From Phenylobacterium sp. NIBR 498073 (lineage in GTDB: Bacteria; Pseudomonadota; Alphaproteobacteria; Caulobacterales; Caulobacteraceae): a DNA stretch of 64,000 nucleotides. Made by a program: the position numbers and the translations under genes. This document shows positions 46,771 through 56,673 of this stretch, one piece after another (position 1 is the stretch's first letter; the number at the start of each line of letters is the position of its first letter). The DNA lies in contig NZ_CP114599.1 of NCBI RefSeq assembly GCF_027286305.1, forward strand, positions 3,567,001-3,631,000. Reading direction: 5' to 3'. Below the pieces are notes generated by a model. That model saw only the letters and a list, made by a program, of their open reading frames with translations, was not told the DNA's origin and ran no database searches.

Positions 46771-48885
46771 GTGTGTCGTGTGATCAGATCGAGTCTCGCC
46801 CGTAACCGGCGCGCCATCAGCCGGATTGTCGCCTTTTCCTCGGCTGTGCTGCTGATCGTGGCGGCCGGTTGCCTAGGCCTGATCTTCTACACCGCCCGCG
46901 TCGTCGACCGCGCCCATATGGACGAGGAACGGGCGCTGATCTCGAACTACCTGCGCGAACGCGAGCACGAGCTGGTCGGCCAGCTGATCTCGGCTTCGAT
47001 CTGGGACGACGCCTACCAGAAGCTCAGCCGCGACGTCGACGCCGAGTGGGCCGACCTCTACATCGGCAGCTACTTCGAAACCTACATGCGCCACGCCGCC
47101 TCGTTCGTGCTCGATGAGGCCGACCGGCCGGTCTACGCCTGGCGCGACGGCGCCCGCGCCGGCGAGCGCCAGGCCGCCGCCTTCCTGCGCGAAACCGCAC
47201 CGCTGGTCGCCAAGGTGCGCGAACTGGAGGCCCTGCGCGGGGCGGCCCGCAACCGCGGCATCGGCGGCTCGGTCACCCGCACGGGCGTCATCAGCGTCGG
47301 CGGCGAGCTCTACATGGCCGCGGTGACCAACATCGTGCCCGAAACCCCGGCGATCAATTCGCGCGGCGCGCCCGACCGGCTGCTGATCTCGGCCCGCCGC
47401 ATTGACGCGGCCCTGCTGCAGGACATCGGTCAGGCCATGCGCGTCTCCGACGTGCGGCTGCTGGCCTGGAACCGCGCCATCCCGGCCAGCGTGCAGCTCC
47501 GCGCCCCCGACGGGACCCCGATCGCCGCCCTGGCCTGGACCAGCAGCCATCCCGGCGACGCCGTGCTGCGCCAGATCGCGCCGCTGTTCGCCCTCGGCAT
47601 GGTCGCGCTGCTGATCTCGGCCCTGCTGCTCGCCGCCCGCGTCCACCGGGTGTTCGGCGAGATCGACCGCAATGACCTGATGCTGCGCGACACGATGGCC
47701 GACCTGGTCCGCGCCCGCGACGAGGCCGCCGCCGCCAGCATCGCCAAGTCGCAGTTCGTAGCCAATATGAGCCACGAGATCCGCACCCCGCTGAACGGCA
47801 TCCTCGGCATGACCCAGATCCTGTCGCGCGAGGACCTGACGGCGGGCCAGCGCCGGCAGCTCGACGTGGTCCGCGAGAGCGGCCAGACCCTGCTGGTGCT
47901 GCTCAACGACATCCTCGACATGTCGAAGATCGAGGCCGGCCGCCTGCAGCTCGACGCCCACGAGTTCGACCTCGGCCAGGCCGTGCACATCGCCTGCGCC
48001 CCCTTCGCGGCCCTGGCCGGCCAGAAGGCGGTCGGCTTCCGGTTCGAGCTCGATCCGGCCGCCGACGGCGTCTGGCGCGGCGACGGCGTGCGCCTGCGCC
48101 AGGTGGTCGCCAACCTGGTCTCCAACGCCGTGAAGTTCACCGCCGCCGGCGAGGTCGCCGTCCGCGTCCTGCGTGAAGGCGAGCGCGTGCGCATCACCGT
48201 CGCCGACACCGGCATCGGCATTCCCGCCGAGCGCATGCACGACCTGTTCGACAAGTTCATCCAGGTCGACGCCTCGACCACCCGCCGCTACGGCGGCACC
48301 GGCCTTGGCCTGGCGATCAGCCACGAGCTGGCGGCGCTGATGGGCGGCGAGCTCACCGTCGAGAGCGTCCCCGGCGAGGGCTCGGTCTTCACCCTGCTCC
48401 TGCCGCTGGAGTGGCGCGCCGCAGCCCTGGCCCCGGCCGTCCCGCGGGCGCAGGCCCAGGCCCGCGTCGCCCGCCCCGACGCGCGGGTGCGCATCCTGGC
48501 GGCCGAGGACAACCTGACCAACCAGCTGATCCTGCGCGCCACGCTCGAACCGTTCCCCATCGACCTGACCATCGTCGGCGACGGCGCCCAGGCGGTCGAG
48601 GCGTTCTTCGAGGGCGACTTCCAGCTGATCCTGATGGACGGCCAGATGCCGGTGATGAACGGGGTCGAGGCCACCGCCGCCATCCGTCGCCTGGAAAGCG
48701 AACGCGACCTGCCGCCGGTCCCGATCCTGGCGCTGTCGGCCAACGTGATGCGCCATCAGGTCGCCGAGTATCTCGCCGCCGGCATGAACGGCTTCGTGCC
48801 CAAGCCGATCGAGATCGCCCACCTGCTCGACGCCATCGACCGGGCCCTCGACACCCGCCTGGGCGCCGACCACATGGTCGCCTGA
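46771..48885 (+). CDS. membrane hybrid histidine kinase (CHASE4-HisKA-HATPase-REC)
   Basis: A roughly 704-residue kinase with two membrane helices (about 18-41 and 271-291) around a periplasmic CHASE4-type sensor (LREREHELVGQLISASIWDDAYQKL), phosphoacceptor His335 (SHEIRTPLNG), an ATPase domain with VSNAVKFTA, ADTGIGIP and GGTGLGLAI, and a receiver with phospho-Asp in LILMDGQMPVMNG. Start GTG 46771 follows GGGGGA at about ten bases; TTG 46753 and GTG 46780 are alternatives. It lies between cobS and cobT but no functional link is known. Its cognate regulator is not adjacent. Confidence 0.9.
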   Translation: MCRVIRSSLARNRRAISRIVAFSSAVLLIVAAGCLGLIFYTARVVDRAHMDEERALISNYLREREHELVGQLISASIWDDAYQKLSRDVDAEWADLYIGSYFETYMRHAASFVLDEADRPVYAWRDGARAGERQAAAFLRETAPLVAKVRELEALRGAARNRGIGGSVTRTGVISVGGELYMAAVTNIVPETPAINSRGAPDRLLISARRIDAALLQDIGQAMRVSDVRLLAWNRAIPASVQLRAPDGTPIAALAWTSSHPGDAVLRQIAPLFALGMVALLISALLLAARVHRVFGEIDRNDLMLRDTMADLVRARDEAAAASIAKSQFVANMSHEIRTPLNGILGMTQILSREDLTAGQRRQLDVVRESGQTLLVLLNDILDMSKIEAGRLQLDAHEFDLGQAVHIACAPFAALAGQKAVGFRFELDPAADGVWRGDGVRLRQVVANLVSNAVKFTAAGEVAVRVLREGERVRITVADTGIGIPAERMHDLFDKFIQVDASTTRRYGGTGLGLAISHELAALMGGELTVESVPGEGSVFTLLLPLEWRAAALAPAVPRAQAQARVARPDARVRILAAEDNLTNQLILRATLEPFPIDLTIVGDGAQAVEAFFEGDFQLILMDGQMPVMNGVEATAAIRRLESERDLPPVPILALSANVMRHQVAEYLAAGMNGFVPKPIEIAHLLDAIDRALDTRLGADHMVA

Positions 48886-48958
48886 AGCGGCTGGACCCCG
48901 ACCGGCGTTCTGCGCATTCTCCGCCCCATTGCAAAGACCAGATTTTCAGGTGGGGAAC

Positions 48959-50143
48959 ATGTCCAGGATCACGCTCGCGGCTGCGGCCGCCGGCCTGCTT
49001 TTCAGCGCTTTCGCCGTCCCGGCCGCGGCCCAGGCGCCGGCCGCAGCGGAGCATAACGACTATTCGAAGTCCCAGAAGTGGCTGTGCTGGCCCGGCCGCG
49101 CCGACGCCTGCGCGATCGACAACACCGCCACCGTGATCCAGGCCGACGGCTCGATGTCCAAGGAGACCTGGAAGCCCGATCCCGCCGCCCCGGTCGACTG
49201 CTTCTACGTCTATCCGACCGTCTCCAACGATCCGGACGTGTTTTCCGACATGACCCCCAACGCCGAGGAGCGCCGCGTCGTCGAGCAGCAGCTCGCCCGC
49301 TTCGGCTCCAAGTGCAGGATCTACGCGCCGATGTACCGGCAGGTGACCCTGACCACCCTGCGCGCGCGCATGGCGCCCGGAGCCAAGCCGCCGGCCGGCC
49401 CGATCGCGACCACCAACTACGACGACGTCGCCGACGCCTGGAACCACTACCTGACGCACGAGAACAAGGGCCGCGGCGTCGTGCTGATCGGCCACTCCCA
49501 GGGCGCGGGCCTGCTGACCGAGCTGATCGCCAAGCAGATCGACGGCAAGCCGGCCCAGAACCAGCTGGTCTCGGCCCTGCTGCTCGGAACCAACCTGCCG
49601 GTGCTCAAGGGCCAGGACGTCGGGACCTTCAAGTCGATCCCGCTCTGCAAGAGCCCGAGCCAGACCGGCTGCGCCGTGGCCTATGTCAGCTTCCGCGAGA
49701 CCTCGCCGCCGCCCAAGGGCAGCCGCTTCGGCGTCCCGCGCGAGCCGAACCCGGCCATGCAGGCGGCCTGCGTCAACCCGGCCGCGCTGGGCGGCGGCGC
49801 GGGCGAGCTGCACGCCTACCTGTCCTCGGGCGCGATGATCGCCGCGGAGTCGGCCGCCCCGCCGGCCTGGACCAAGGACGCCGCCAAGGTCACGACGCCC
49901 TTCGTCTCGGTCCCTGGCCTGCTGACCGGCCAGTGCGTCTCCAAGGACGGCTTCGACTACCTCTCGGTCCGCATCAACGCCGACCCCAACGATGCGCGCA
50001 CCGACGACATCGCCGGCGACGTCAAGGTCGGCCCCATCGTGCTCAAGGACTGGGGGCTGCACCTGATCGACGTCAACCTCGCCATGGGCAACCTGGTCGA
50101 CCTGGTCGGAACTCAGTCGCAGGCCTACCTGGCCCGCAAATAA
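48959..50143 (+). CDS. DUF3089 secreted alpha/beta hydrolase
   Basis: A 394-residue exported protein of the DUF3089 family. A signal peptide (cleaved near AAA, residue 24) precedes an alpha/beta hydrolase-like domain with nucleophile Ser180 in LIGHSQGAG. Seven or more Cys in the mature part (WLCWPGRADAC, VDCFYVYP, SKCRIYAP) point to disulfides in the periplasm. Its biochemical function is unknown, with lipase or esterase activity likely. GTGGGG precedes the ATG by four bases. It converges on the wHTH gene with a shared hairpin. Confidence 0.88.
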   Translation: MSRITLAAAAAGLLFSAFAVPAAAQAPAAAEHNDYSKSQKWLCWPGRADACAIDNTATVIQADGSMSKETWKPDPAAPVDCFYVYPTVSNDPDVFSDMTPNAEERRVVEQQLARFGSKCRIYAPMYRQVTLTTLRARMAPGAKPPAGPIATTNYDDVADAWNHYLTHENKGRGVVLIGHSQGAGLLTELIAKQIDGKPAQNQLVSALLLGTNLPVLKGQDVGTFKSIPLCKSPSQTGCAVAYVSFRETSPPPKGSRFGVPREPNPAMQAACVNPAALGGGAGELHAYLSSGAMIAAESAAPPAWTKDAAKVTTPFVSVPGLLTGQCVSKDGFDYLSVRINADPNDARTDDIAGDVKVGPIVLKDWGLHLIDVNLAMGNLVDLVGTQSQAYLARK

Positions 50144-50151
50144 GCCGCCGG

Positions 50152-50177
50152 GCTGGCGCGCTCAGCCGCGCGCCAGC
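50152..50177. terminator. hairpin at converging gene ends
   Basis: GCTGGCGCGC/GCGCGCCAGC, a perfect ten-pair stem with a six-base loop, overlaps the stop codon of the leftward wHTH gene and lies eight bases after the stop of the DUF3089 gene. Confidence 0.55.
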
Positions 50178-51862
50178 ATCTGCACCATGCGCGGATCGGC
50201 GCGGACCAGGACCAGGTCCGGGTCGCGCCGTGCATGCTCGATCAGATCGGCCGAGGCCGCTTCGAACACCGGCTCGGTCAGGCGGATGGCCAGGTCGGCG
50301 TCCTGCATGAAGGCGCTGGCGCAGCAGGCGAAATTGTAGCGCATGTTGAGATTGTCGGGGTCGATCAGCAGCGCCCGCTCCATCATCTCGCGCGCCCGGT
50401 CGAAGTCGCCCAGCGCCGCGCTCGCCCCGGCCCCGCAGCCGACCGCCCCGCCGTTGACGTGCTCCTGGGCCAGCGCCCGCTCGGCCCGCTCCAGGGTGAT
50501 CTTCGCCGCCGCCAGCACCCCCTCCTCGTCGCCCATCGCCTTGCAGGTCGACATCACGAACCCGGCGTCATGGGCCGAACTCGGCTCCAGGTCGCGGGCC
50601 CGCAGGAAATAGTCCAGCGCCTGCGGATAACGGCCCATCACATAGTTGACCCGTCCGGCCTCGGAGACCGCCGGGCAGAAGTTGGGGTCCAGCGCCGCCG
50701 CCGCCTCGGCGACGGCCAGCGCCTCGTCCGGACGGCCGTCGAAGGTCAGGTGCCGCGCCCGCACCGCCATCGCCTCGACCAGCTGCGGCTCCAGCGCCAG
50801 CGCCTTCAGCACCGCCTCGCGCCCGCCGTCGTTGGCGCGCCGGTGCTGCCAGCACAGGTGCATCTGCGCATAGCCGAGCAGCGCCCAGGCCTGGCCGTAG
50901 CCGGGATCGATGTCCAGCGCCTTGCGGCACAGCCGCACGATCGCCTCGGCGCAGCGCAGGTCCCCGTCCCGCGCCCCCAGCCGATAGCGCCGCGCCTGCA
51001 GCACCAGGGTGTAGGCGCCGACGTGCGAGGTGCCGCGCCGCTCGATGGCCAGCTTCTCGGCCGGCAGCAGCCTCAATTTCAGCACGCTGACCACCGCCTG
51101 AGAGATCTCGTCCTGCACGGCGAAGATGTCGTCCAGCCGCCGGTCGTAGCGTTCGGCCCAGACGTGGCCGCCGGTGCGCGCGTCGATCAACTGGGCGGTG
51201 ATCCGCACCTGCGCCCCGACCTTGCGCACGCTGCCCTCCAGCACGTGCTCGACGTTCAGCCGCCGGCCGATCTGCGGCACGTCCAGCCCGGTGTCGCGCA
51301 GGCCGAACGAGGTGGTCCGCGCCACCACGAACAGCGACGAGACCCGGCTCAGGTCGGTGATGATGTCCTCGCTGATGCCGTCGCTGAAATAGGCCTGCTG
51401 CACGTCGTCGCTCATGTTGGCGAACGGCAGCACGCAGATCGAGGCGCCCGACGGCGTCGGCGGCGGGACATGGCGCACGCTCGCCGTCTGCTCCAGCCGG
51501 TAGCCGACCTTGGTGATGGTGGTCAGGTCGAAGGCCCCGGCCCCGATCCCCTCGGCCAGCCGCCGTACGCGGCCGATCACCCGGTCGATGGCGTCCTCGC
51601 CGACCACCACGCCGCCCCAGCAGGAGGTCAGCAGGTCGTCGCGCGAGAGGATCTTGCCGTCGGCGCGGATGAGGGCGGTCAGCACCTGCATCACCCGCGG
51701 CTGCAACAGCTCGACCCGGCCGTCGTCATGGGTGATCCGCCGCAGCGGCGGGTCGATGTGCAGCGGACCCAGGCGCACGGGGGGCTCGCCGACCAATCGG
51801 ATCTGGCTGTCGGGGGGCAGGTCGCTGCGCTCTGGAACGGCGAAGCCTTCAGGAGTGCTCAT
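50162..51862 (-). CDS. winged-helix regulator with TolB-like and TPR domains
   Basis: A roughly 566-residue protein with an OmpR/CadC-type winged helix at the N-terminus (about 25-120: ELLQPRVMQVLTALIRADGKILSRDDLLTSCWGG), a TolB/FlgO-like domain (SICVLPFANMSDDVQQAYFSDGISEDIITDLSR to about 275) and tetratricopeptide repeats to the end. The combination is common in Caulobacterales and Rhizobiales and is often mislabelled adenylate cyclase. There is no membrane helix between the domains, unlike CadC. It probably reads out a protein or small-molecule signal through the TPRs. ATG 51862 is chosen; GTG 51883 is possible. Confidence 0.85.
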   Translation of the reverse strand: MSTPEGFAVPERSDLPPDSQIRLVGEPPVRLGPLHIDPPLRRITHDDGRVELLQPRVMQVLTALIRADGKILSRDDLLTSCWGGVVVGEDAIDRVIGRVRRLAEGIGAGAFDLTTITKVGYRLEQTASVRHVPPPTPSGASICVLPFANMSDDVQQAYFSDGISEDIITDLSRVSSLFVVARTTSFGLRDTGLDVPQIGRRLNVEHVLEGSVRKVGAQVRITAQLIDARTGGHVWAERYDRRLDDIFAVQDEISQAVVSVLKLRLLPAEKLAIERRGTSHVGAYTLVLQARRYRLGARDGDLRCAEAIVRLCRKALDIDPGYGQAWALLGYAQMHLCWQHRRANDGGREAVLKALALEPQLVEAMAVRARHLTFDGRPDEALAVAEAAAALDPNFCPAVSEAGRVNYVMGRYPQALDYFLRARDLEPSSAHDAGFVMSTCKAMGDEEGVLAAAKITLERAERALAQEHVNGGAVGCGAGASAALGDFDRAREMMERALLIDPDNLNMRYNFACCASAFMQDADLAIRLTEPVFEAASADLIEHARRDPDLVLVRADPRMVQMLARG

Positions 51863-51967
51863 GGCGCAGGGCCCTGTACTCACGTCCGCGCCCCGAAACT
51901 ACCAGTCCGCAGAAAGGGGCGCCACCACCTGTGGGGCAGGCGGCGACGCCCAGGTCGTAAAGTCGGT

Positions 51968-52324
51968 CTATCGGCGCGAGGCCAGCATCGTGGTGGTCGG
52001 CGCCGCGTGTCCCGAGTTCAGCGCCGTCACCATCGGGCTGCCGAGGTCGGCCACCGTCCGGTCGACGGTGCTCCGCACGCAGGCCTGGTGCAGCGCCACG
52101 CGGTCCAGCGAGGTGCGCTGCGATTCCCGGCCGCAGATCTGGTCGGCGGCGCTGGTGATCCGCCGCAGCATCGCCTCCGCGCCGGGCTCGCGGTTGATGT
52201 TGAGATCGCTGTAGTTCACCACCTTGGCTTCGTCGGCGGGGGCGGGCGTCGCGGCGGGCTGGGCCTGGGCGCTGGCGGCGATCCCAAGCCCTGCGAGGGC
52301 GATCAAAGCACTCTTGAGCAACAT
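51968..52324 (-). CDS. UrcA family protein
   Basis: A 118-residue secreted protein with signal peptide (MLLKSALIALAGLGIAASAQA) and the UrcA-family features: YSDLNINREPGAEAMLRRITSAADQICG and a second Cys in HQACVRSTVDRTVADL, probably a disulfide. UrcA proteins occur mainly in Caulobacterales and Sphingomonadales; their function is unknown. AGGACGCGCC lies just upstream of the ATG. It stands alone, with 329 gene-free bases upstream. Confidence 0.85.
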   Translation of the reverse strand: MLLKSALIALAGLGIAASAQAQPAATPAPADEAKVVNYSDLNINREPGAEAMLRRITSAADQICGRESQRTSLDRVALHQACVRSTVDRTVADLGSPMVTALNSGHAAPTTTMLASRR

Positions 52325-52653
52325 GGCGCGTCCTTTCGGCTCCGTCGCGGCGCCGTTCGCGCCACCTCGCCATCAGACCCCCTCCCCGTGCGCCTCGGCA
52401 GGACCGCGAGCCGATCTTTCGCCGATCGGCGCCCGATCATTGGCCGTCGCCTCAGCCGACCAGGCGCGCCGCGTCGCCGCCGAGCACAGATCGGTCGCTT
52501 GCCTGCGTGCATTCAGCGAGAGCAGTTGGCTCCGTGGCCGGGCCGGACAGCGGGTGATCGGGGCGATGATCCGCCGCCCTCGCAGCCTGATCAGGCCGCA
52601 CCGGGACGGGAAATGGGCCTCGCCTCGGCGGGGCCCCTTCTCCTTCGCGCCGC
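52325..52653. other. gene-free stretch upstream of the UrcA gene
   Basis: This 329-base interval should hold the UrcA promoter on its left and the end of the YciI pseudogene transcript on its right. A weak hairpin (GGGCC-TCGCC/GGCGGGGCCC, near 52614-52640) could terminate the latter. Nothing else is supportable. Confidence 0.3.
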
Positions 52654-53075
52654 CTAGTTCTGCTCCAGCTTGTCGCGGACCCGGTCGTGGATCTCGGCCG
52701 CCGCCGGGGTCAGGGCCTCGCCGAAGTCCTCCATCTCGTAGAACGGCCGGATTTCGATCTCGCTCGGGCCCGGCATCGGGTTGGGGCAGCGCTTCACCCA
52801 GGCCACCGCCTCGTCCATGTCCTTGACCTCCCACAGCCAGTAGCCGGCGACGATCTCCTTGGTCTCGGTGAACGGCCCGTCGATCACCGCCCGCTTGTCG
52901 CCGTCGAACGCCACCCGCTTGCCCTTGGACGAGGGCTGCAGCCGTCGCCGCCCTTCATGACCCCGGCCTCGACCAGGAGTTCGTTGTACCGGCCCATCGC
53001 CTCCAGCAGCTCGCTGGACGGCATCGCTCCGGCTTCGCTGTCGGCCGTCGCCTTCACCAGAACCATCACGCGCAT
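52654..53075 (-). pseudogene. YciI/DGPF-domain protein, frameshifted
   Basis: The first part reads MRVMVLVKATADSEAGAMPS ... EAGVMKGGDG in one frame; the expected continuation LQPSSKGKRVAFDGDKRAVI and DGPFTETKEIVAGYWLWEVK lies in the next frame. A single missing base near 52944, within GGCGAC-GGCTGCAGCCC, explains this. The intact protein would be about 140 residues with the DGPF motif. YciI-family proteins are often co-encoded with ECF sigma factors. ATG 53075 has GGAGG seven bases upstream. A sequencing error is possible, as the change lies in a GC-rich run. Confidence 0.8.
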
Positions 53076-53234
53076 CGTCATTCCTCCTCGGCTGGGCCCC
53101 CGCGGCCCGAACGACCCTAGGACGAACCACGCCGCCGCAAACCGACAACCGACATCCACACGCAGCAATTTCCGCCGCCGCGCTGTAGTCTGGGTCCGCC
53201 CGGCCTTCCGACGGCGGGCGCTGGGAGACGCGCC

Positions 53235-54485
53235 ATCGAACCGATCCTCAACCTCGCCGTGGCCCTGGGCGTCGGGCTGCTGATCGGGGCCGAGCGCGAG
53301 CGCCGCAAGCAGGAACGTCCCTCGCCGTCGGCGGCCGGCATCCGCACCTTCACCGTCGCGACCCTGGCCGGCGCCGTCGCCCTGCTGGTCGGCGGCGTCC
53401 TGCTGCTGGCGGTCGTCGCCGCCGCTACGGCGGCCTTCGCCGCCCTCGCCTACTGGCGAGCCCATGGCGAGGACGATCCTGGCGTCACCACCGAAATCGC
53501 CCTGGTGCTGGCGGTGCTGGTCGGCGCCCTGGCCGTGCCCCAGCCGATGATCGCCGCCGGGGTCGGGGTGGTCGTGGCGATCCTGCTCGCCGCCCGCACG
53601 CCGCTGCACCATTTCGTCGGCTCGGTGCTGACCGGGGACGAGGTGCGCAGCGGCCTGCTGCTGGCCGGCGCCACCCTGGTCGTGCTGCCGCTGCTGCCCG
53701 ACCGGGCCATGGGCCCCTACCAGGCGCTGAACCCGCGCGCGGTCTGGTTGGTGGTGATCCTGCTGCTGGCGATCAGCGCGGCTGGCCACGTCGCCATCCG
53801 CACGCTCGGCGTGCGCTTCGGCCTGCCGCTGGCCGGCCTCGCCGGCGGCTTTGTGTCCAGCACCGCGACCATCGGGGCGATGTCGGCGCGCGCGGGCAAG
53901 GCGCCCGGCCTGCTGTCCGGCGCGGTGGCCGGGGCCGTGCTCTCGACCGTCGCCACCATCGTGCAGCTGGCCGTGCTGCTCGCCGCCCTCAGCCCGCCGA
54001 CCCTGCGCGCCATGGCTGCGCCGCTGGCCTGCGCCGGACTGGCCGCCGCGGCCTATGGCGCGCTGTTCACCCTCAAGGCGTTCCGCCAGCCCCCCGACGA
54101 GGAGCATGCCGACCCGGGCCAGGCCTTCAGCCTGACCAGCGCCCTGACCTTCGCCGGCATGCTGGCGGTTATTCTGGTGGTCTCCGCCGCGCTCAGCGAC
54201 CAGTTCGGCGGAGCCGGCGCGGCGGTGGGCGCCGCGGCCGCCGGCCTGGTCGACACCCACGCGGCGGCGATCTCCATGGCCTCGCTGGTCGCCTCCGGCC
54301 ACATGGACCCGCGCGCGGCGGTGCTGCCTATCCTGCTCGGCCTGACCAGCAACACCCTGACCAAGGTGGTCTTCGCCATGTCCGGCGGCCAGCGCGCCTT
54401 CGTCTGGCGGGTCGTCCCGGGCCTGCTGCTGGTCGCCGCCGCCGCCTGGCTCGGGTCCGTGGGCCAGGCCGCGCTCGGATGGTGA
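53235..54485 (+). CDS. MgtC/SapB-DUF4010 family membrane protein, start unclear
   Basis: A roughly 417-residue protein with about ten membrane helices: an N-terminal MgtC/SapB-like part (VALGVGLLIGAERERRKQER) and a DUF4010 domain (GFVSSTATIGAMSARAG, LTSNTLTKVVFA). Its function is unknown. Homologues begin about eight residues before the only canonical start (GTG 53259). The matching upstream codon is ATC at 53235, reading EPILNLAVALGVG next, with GGGAG seven bases upstream. Either a rare ATC start is used or an ATG has mutated. Use of GTG 53259 would cut off half of the first helix. Confidence 0.8.
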   Translation: MEPILNLAVALGVGLLIGAERERRKQERPSPSAAGIRTFTVATLAGAVALLVGGVLLLAVVAAATAAFAALAYWRAHGEDDPGVTTEIALVLAVLVGALAVPQPMIAAGVGVVVAILLAARTPLHHFVGSVLTGDEVRSGLLLAGATLVVLPLLPDRAMGPYQALNPRAVWLVVILLLAISAAGHVAIRTLGVRFGLPLAGLAGGFVSSTATIGAMSARAGKAPGLLSGAVAGAVLSTVATIVQLAVLLAALSPPTLRAMAAPLACAGLAAAAYGALFTLKAFRQPPDEEHADPGQAFSLTSALTFAGMLAVILVVSAALSDQFGGAGAAVGAAAAGLVDTHAAAISMASLVASGHMDPRAAVLPILLGLTSNTLTKVVFAMSGGQRAFVWRVVPGLLLVAAAAWLGSVGQAALGW

Positions 54486-54566
54486 GGCCGCCCGCGGCCC
54501 GCCTTCCCAAGCGTCACCGTCTCTTTCCCCTTGGGCGACGCGGACCGTCGTTCTAAATGACATGCC

Positions 54567-56519
54567 ATGGCCAAGAACCCGGAAAGCCCCGTCGAGCCCT
54601 TCAAGCGCGCCCTGGCCCACGCCGCGCGTTCGCTGGCTGAGAAGCCGGACCTGGAAATCGTCTATTCGGGCGAGGGCCCGCAGCTGGCCGGCAACCGCGC
54701 CGTGCTGCCGCACCCGCCCCGCGACCTGACCCCGGCCGACGCCGCCCGCATCCGCGGCCTGGCCGACCAGATGGCCCTGCGCCTGGCGCACCATGACGTC
54801 GCCGCCCACGCCAAGGGCCGGCCGGCCTCGGCGCTCGGCGCCCCGGTCTATGACGCGCTGGAGCAGGCCCGGATCGAGGCCATCGGCGCCAACGCGCTCG
54901 GCGGGGTGAAGGCGAACCTGCGCGCGGTCCATGAGCACGCCTGGGCCAAGAAGCCGCTGAACCAGCTCGAAGCCCTGGCCAACCCGCCGATGGCCGACGT
55001 CGTCGCCCTGCTGGCCCGCGAGCGGATGACCGGCGAGCCGCCGCCGGCCATGGCCAAGCCGCTGGTCGACCTGTTCCGCGCCGAGGTGGAGAGCAAGGCC
55101 GGCGCCGACCTCGACCGCCTGGTCGAGGCGGCCGACGACCAGAAGGCCTTCGCCAAGATCGCCCGGACCATCCTGCGCGACCTTTCGATGGGCGACGACC
55201 TGACCGACGCCCCCGACCAGGCCGACGACGAGGAAGGCGACAGCGAGGACGGCGAGGCTGAATCGCAGGACGACGGCGACGAGGGCGAAGGCGAAGGCCA
55301 GTCGCCCCAGCAGACCGCCATGGACGACAGCGACGCGACCCACCGCGAGAGCGAGGACGCCGACAGCCAGATGATGCAGGCGGAGGACGACCCCAACGCC
55401 GAGGACACCGACGAGCCGCCGGAGATGGGCGAGGGCGAGCAGCCCGCCCGCCCCGACCTCAAGGGCGACGCCAAGGTCGCCACCTACAAGGTGTTCACCA
55501 CCGCCCACGACGAAGTGGTCGCCGCCGAAGAGCTCTGCGACGCCGAGGAGCTGACCCGCCTGCGGGCCTATCTCGACCAGCAGCTGGCCAGCCTCTCCAG
55601 CGTCGTTTCGCGCCTGGCCAACAAGCTGCAGCGCAAGCTGATGGCCCAGCAGAACCGCTCGTGGAGCTTCGATCTCGAGGAGGGCATCCTCGACACCGCG
55701 CGCCTGACGCGGGTGATCACCGACTCGACCGCCTCGCTGGCCTTCAAGGAAGAGGAAGACACCGAGTTCCGCGACACGGTGGTCACCATCCTGATCGACA
55801 ATTCCGGCTCGATGCGCGGGCGGCCGATCATGGTCGCCGCGGTCTGCGCCGACATCCTGGCCCGCACGCTGGAACGCTGCGGCGTCAAGACCGAGATACT
55901 CGGCTTCACCACCCGCGCCTGGAAGGGCGGCTCCTCGCGCGAGGACTGGCTGAAGGCCGGCAAGCCGGCCCAGCCGGGCCGCCTGAACGACCTGCGCCAC
56001 ATAATCTACAAGGCCGCCGACGCCCCGTGGCGGCGCGCCCGCCGCAACCTCGGCCTGATGATGCGCGAAGGCCTCCTGAAGGAGAACATCGACGGCGAGG
56101 CGCTGATGTGGGCGCACCAGCGGCTGATCGGCCGCCCCGAGGCGCGCCGCATCCTGATGGTCATCTCCGACGGCGCCCCGGTCGACGACTCGACCCTGTC
56201 GGTGAACTCCGGCCACTACCTCGAACGCCACCTGCGCGACGTGATCGCCGAGATCGAGAACAAGAGCCCGGTGCAGCTGATCGCCATCGGCATCGGCCAC
56301 GACGTCACCCGCTACTATCGCCGGGCCGTCACCATCGTCGACGTCGAGCAGCTGGCCGGGGTCATCGTCGACCAGCTGGCCGAGCTGTTCGACGAGGAGA
56401 TCCGCAAGGTCACCCGCAAGACCGCGAACCTCCTGGCCCCGCCGCCGAGCACGCAGGGGCCCCAAGGCGGCCCCGCCCGCCGCTCGACCTTCAAGGAAGT
56501 CCGGAGAGCGGTGGCGTGA
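54567..56519 (+). CDS. cobT: cobaltochelatase subunit CobT
   Basis: CobT joins CobS in the AAA+ complex of aerobic cobaltochelatase. The 650-residue protein has an N-terminal conserved domain, a very acidic linker (about 205-295, mostly Asp/Glu) and a C-terminal von Willebrand A domain (about 400-620) with MIDAS motif DNSGSMRG. This is the same plan as BchD/ChlD of magnesium chelatase. It is on the same strand as cobS, with five genes between. No cobN or other B12 genes are seen here. Confidence 0.92.
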   Translation: MAKNPESPVEPFKRALAHAARSLAEKPDLEIVYSGEGPQLAGNRAVLPHPPRDLTPADAARIRGLADQMALRLAHHDVAAHAKGRPASALGAPVYDALEQARIEAIGANALGGVKANLRAVHEHAWAKKPLNQLEALANPPMADVVALLARERMTGEPPPAMAKPLVDLFRAEVESKAGADLDRLVEAADDQKAFAKIARTILRDLSMGDDLTDAPDQADDEEGDSEDGEAESQDDGDEGEGEGQSPQQTAMDDSDATHRESEDADSQMMQAEDDPNAEDTDEPPEMGEGEQPARPDLKGDAKVATYKVFTTAHDEVVAAEELCDAEELTRLRAYLDQQLASLSSVVSRLANKLQRKLMAQQNRSWSFDLEEGILDTARLTRVITDSTASLAFKEEEDTEFRDTVVTILIDNSGSMRGRPIMVAAVCADILARTLERCGVKTEILGFTTRAWKGGSSREDWLKAGKPAQPGRLNDLRHIIYKAADAPWRRARRNLGLMMREGLLKENIDGEALMWAHQRLIGRPEARRILMVISDGAPVDDSTLSVNSGHYLERHLRDVIAEIENKSPVQLIAIGIGHDVTRYYRRAVTIVDVEQLAGVIVDQLAELFDEEIRKVTRKTANLLAPPPSTQGPQGGPARRSTFKEVRRAVA

Positions 56520-56527
56520 TCCTTTGG

Positions 56528-56668
56528 TGTCATCCCGGTTTCGGCCAACGGCCGAAGACCGGGACCCATGAACACCTGATCCGACAAGGTGCGGCTCGCC
56601 CCGCGCCACGCCTGTCCATCGCGGTGCGAATGGGTCCCGGCCTTCCGCTTCGCTCCAGCCGGGATGAA
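56528..56668. repeat. structured intergenic repeat, family 1 copy E
   Basis: The left end TGTCATCCCGG is intact, and the left stem TTTCGGCC-AAC-GGCCGAA is longer than in other copies while still fully paired. The right end is degenerate (CCGGGATGAAA). It ends six bases before the start of the phytase-type esterase gene, so it makes up that gene's whole upstream region. Confidence 0.85.
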
Positions 56669-56673
56669 ACCCT

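Noticed and set aside
50162..51862. Adenylate cyclase
   Set aside because: Proteins with this plan are often given that name, but there is no class III cyclase catalytic domain, only winged-helix, TolB-like and TPR regions.
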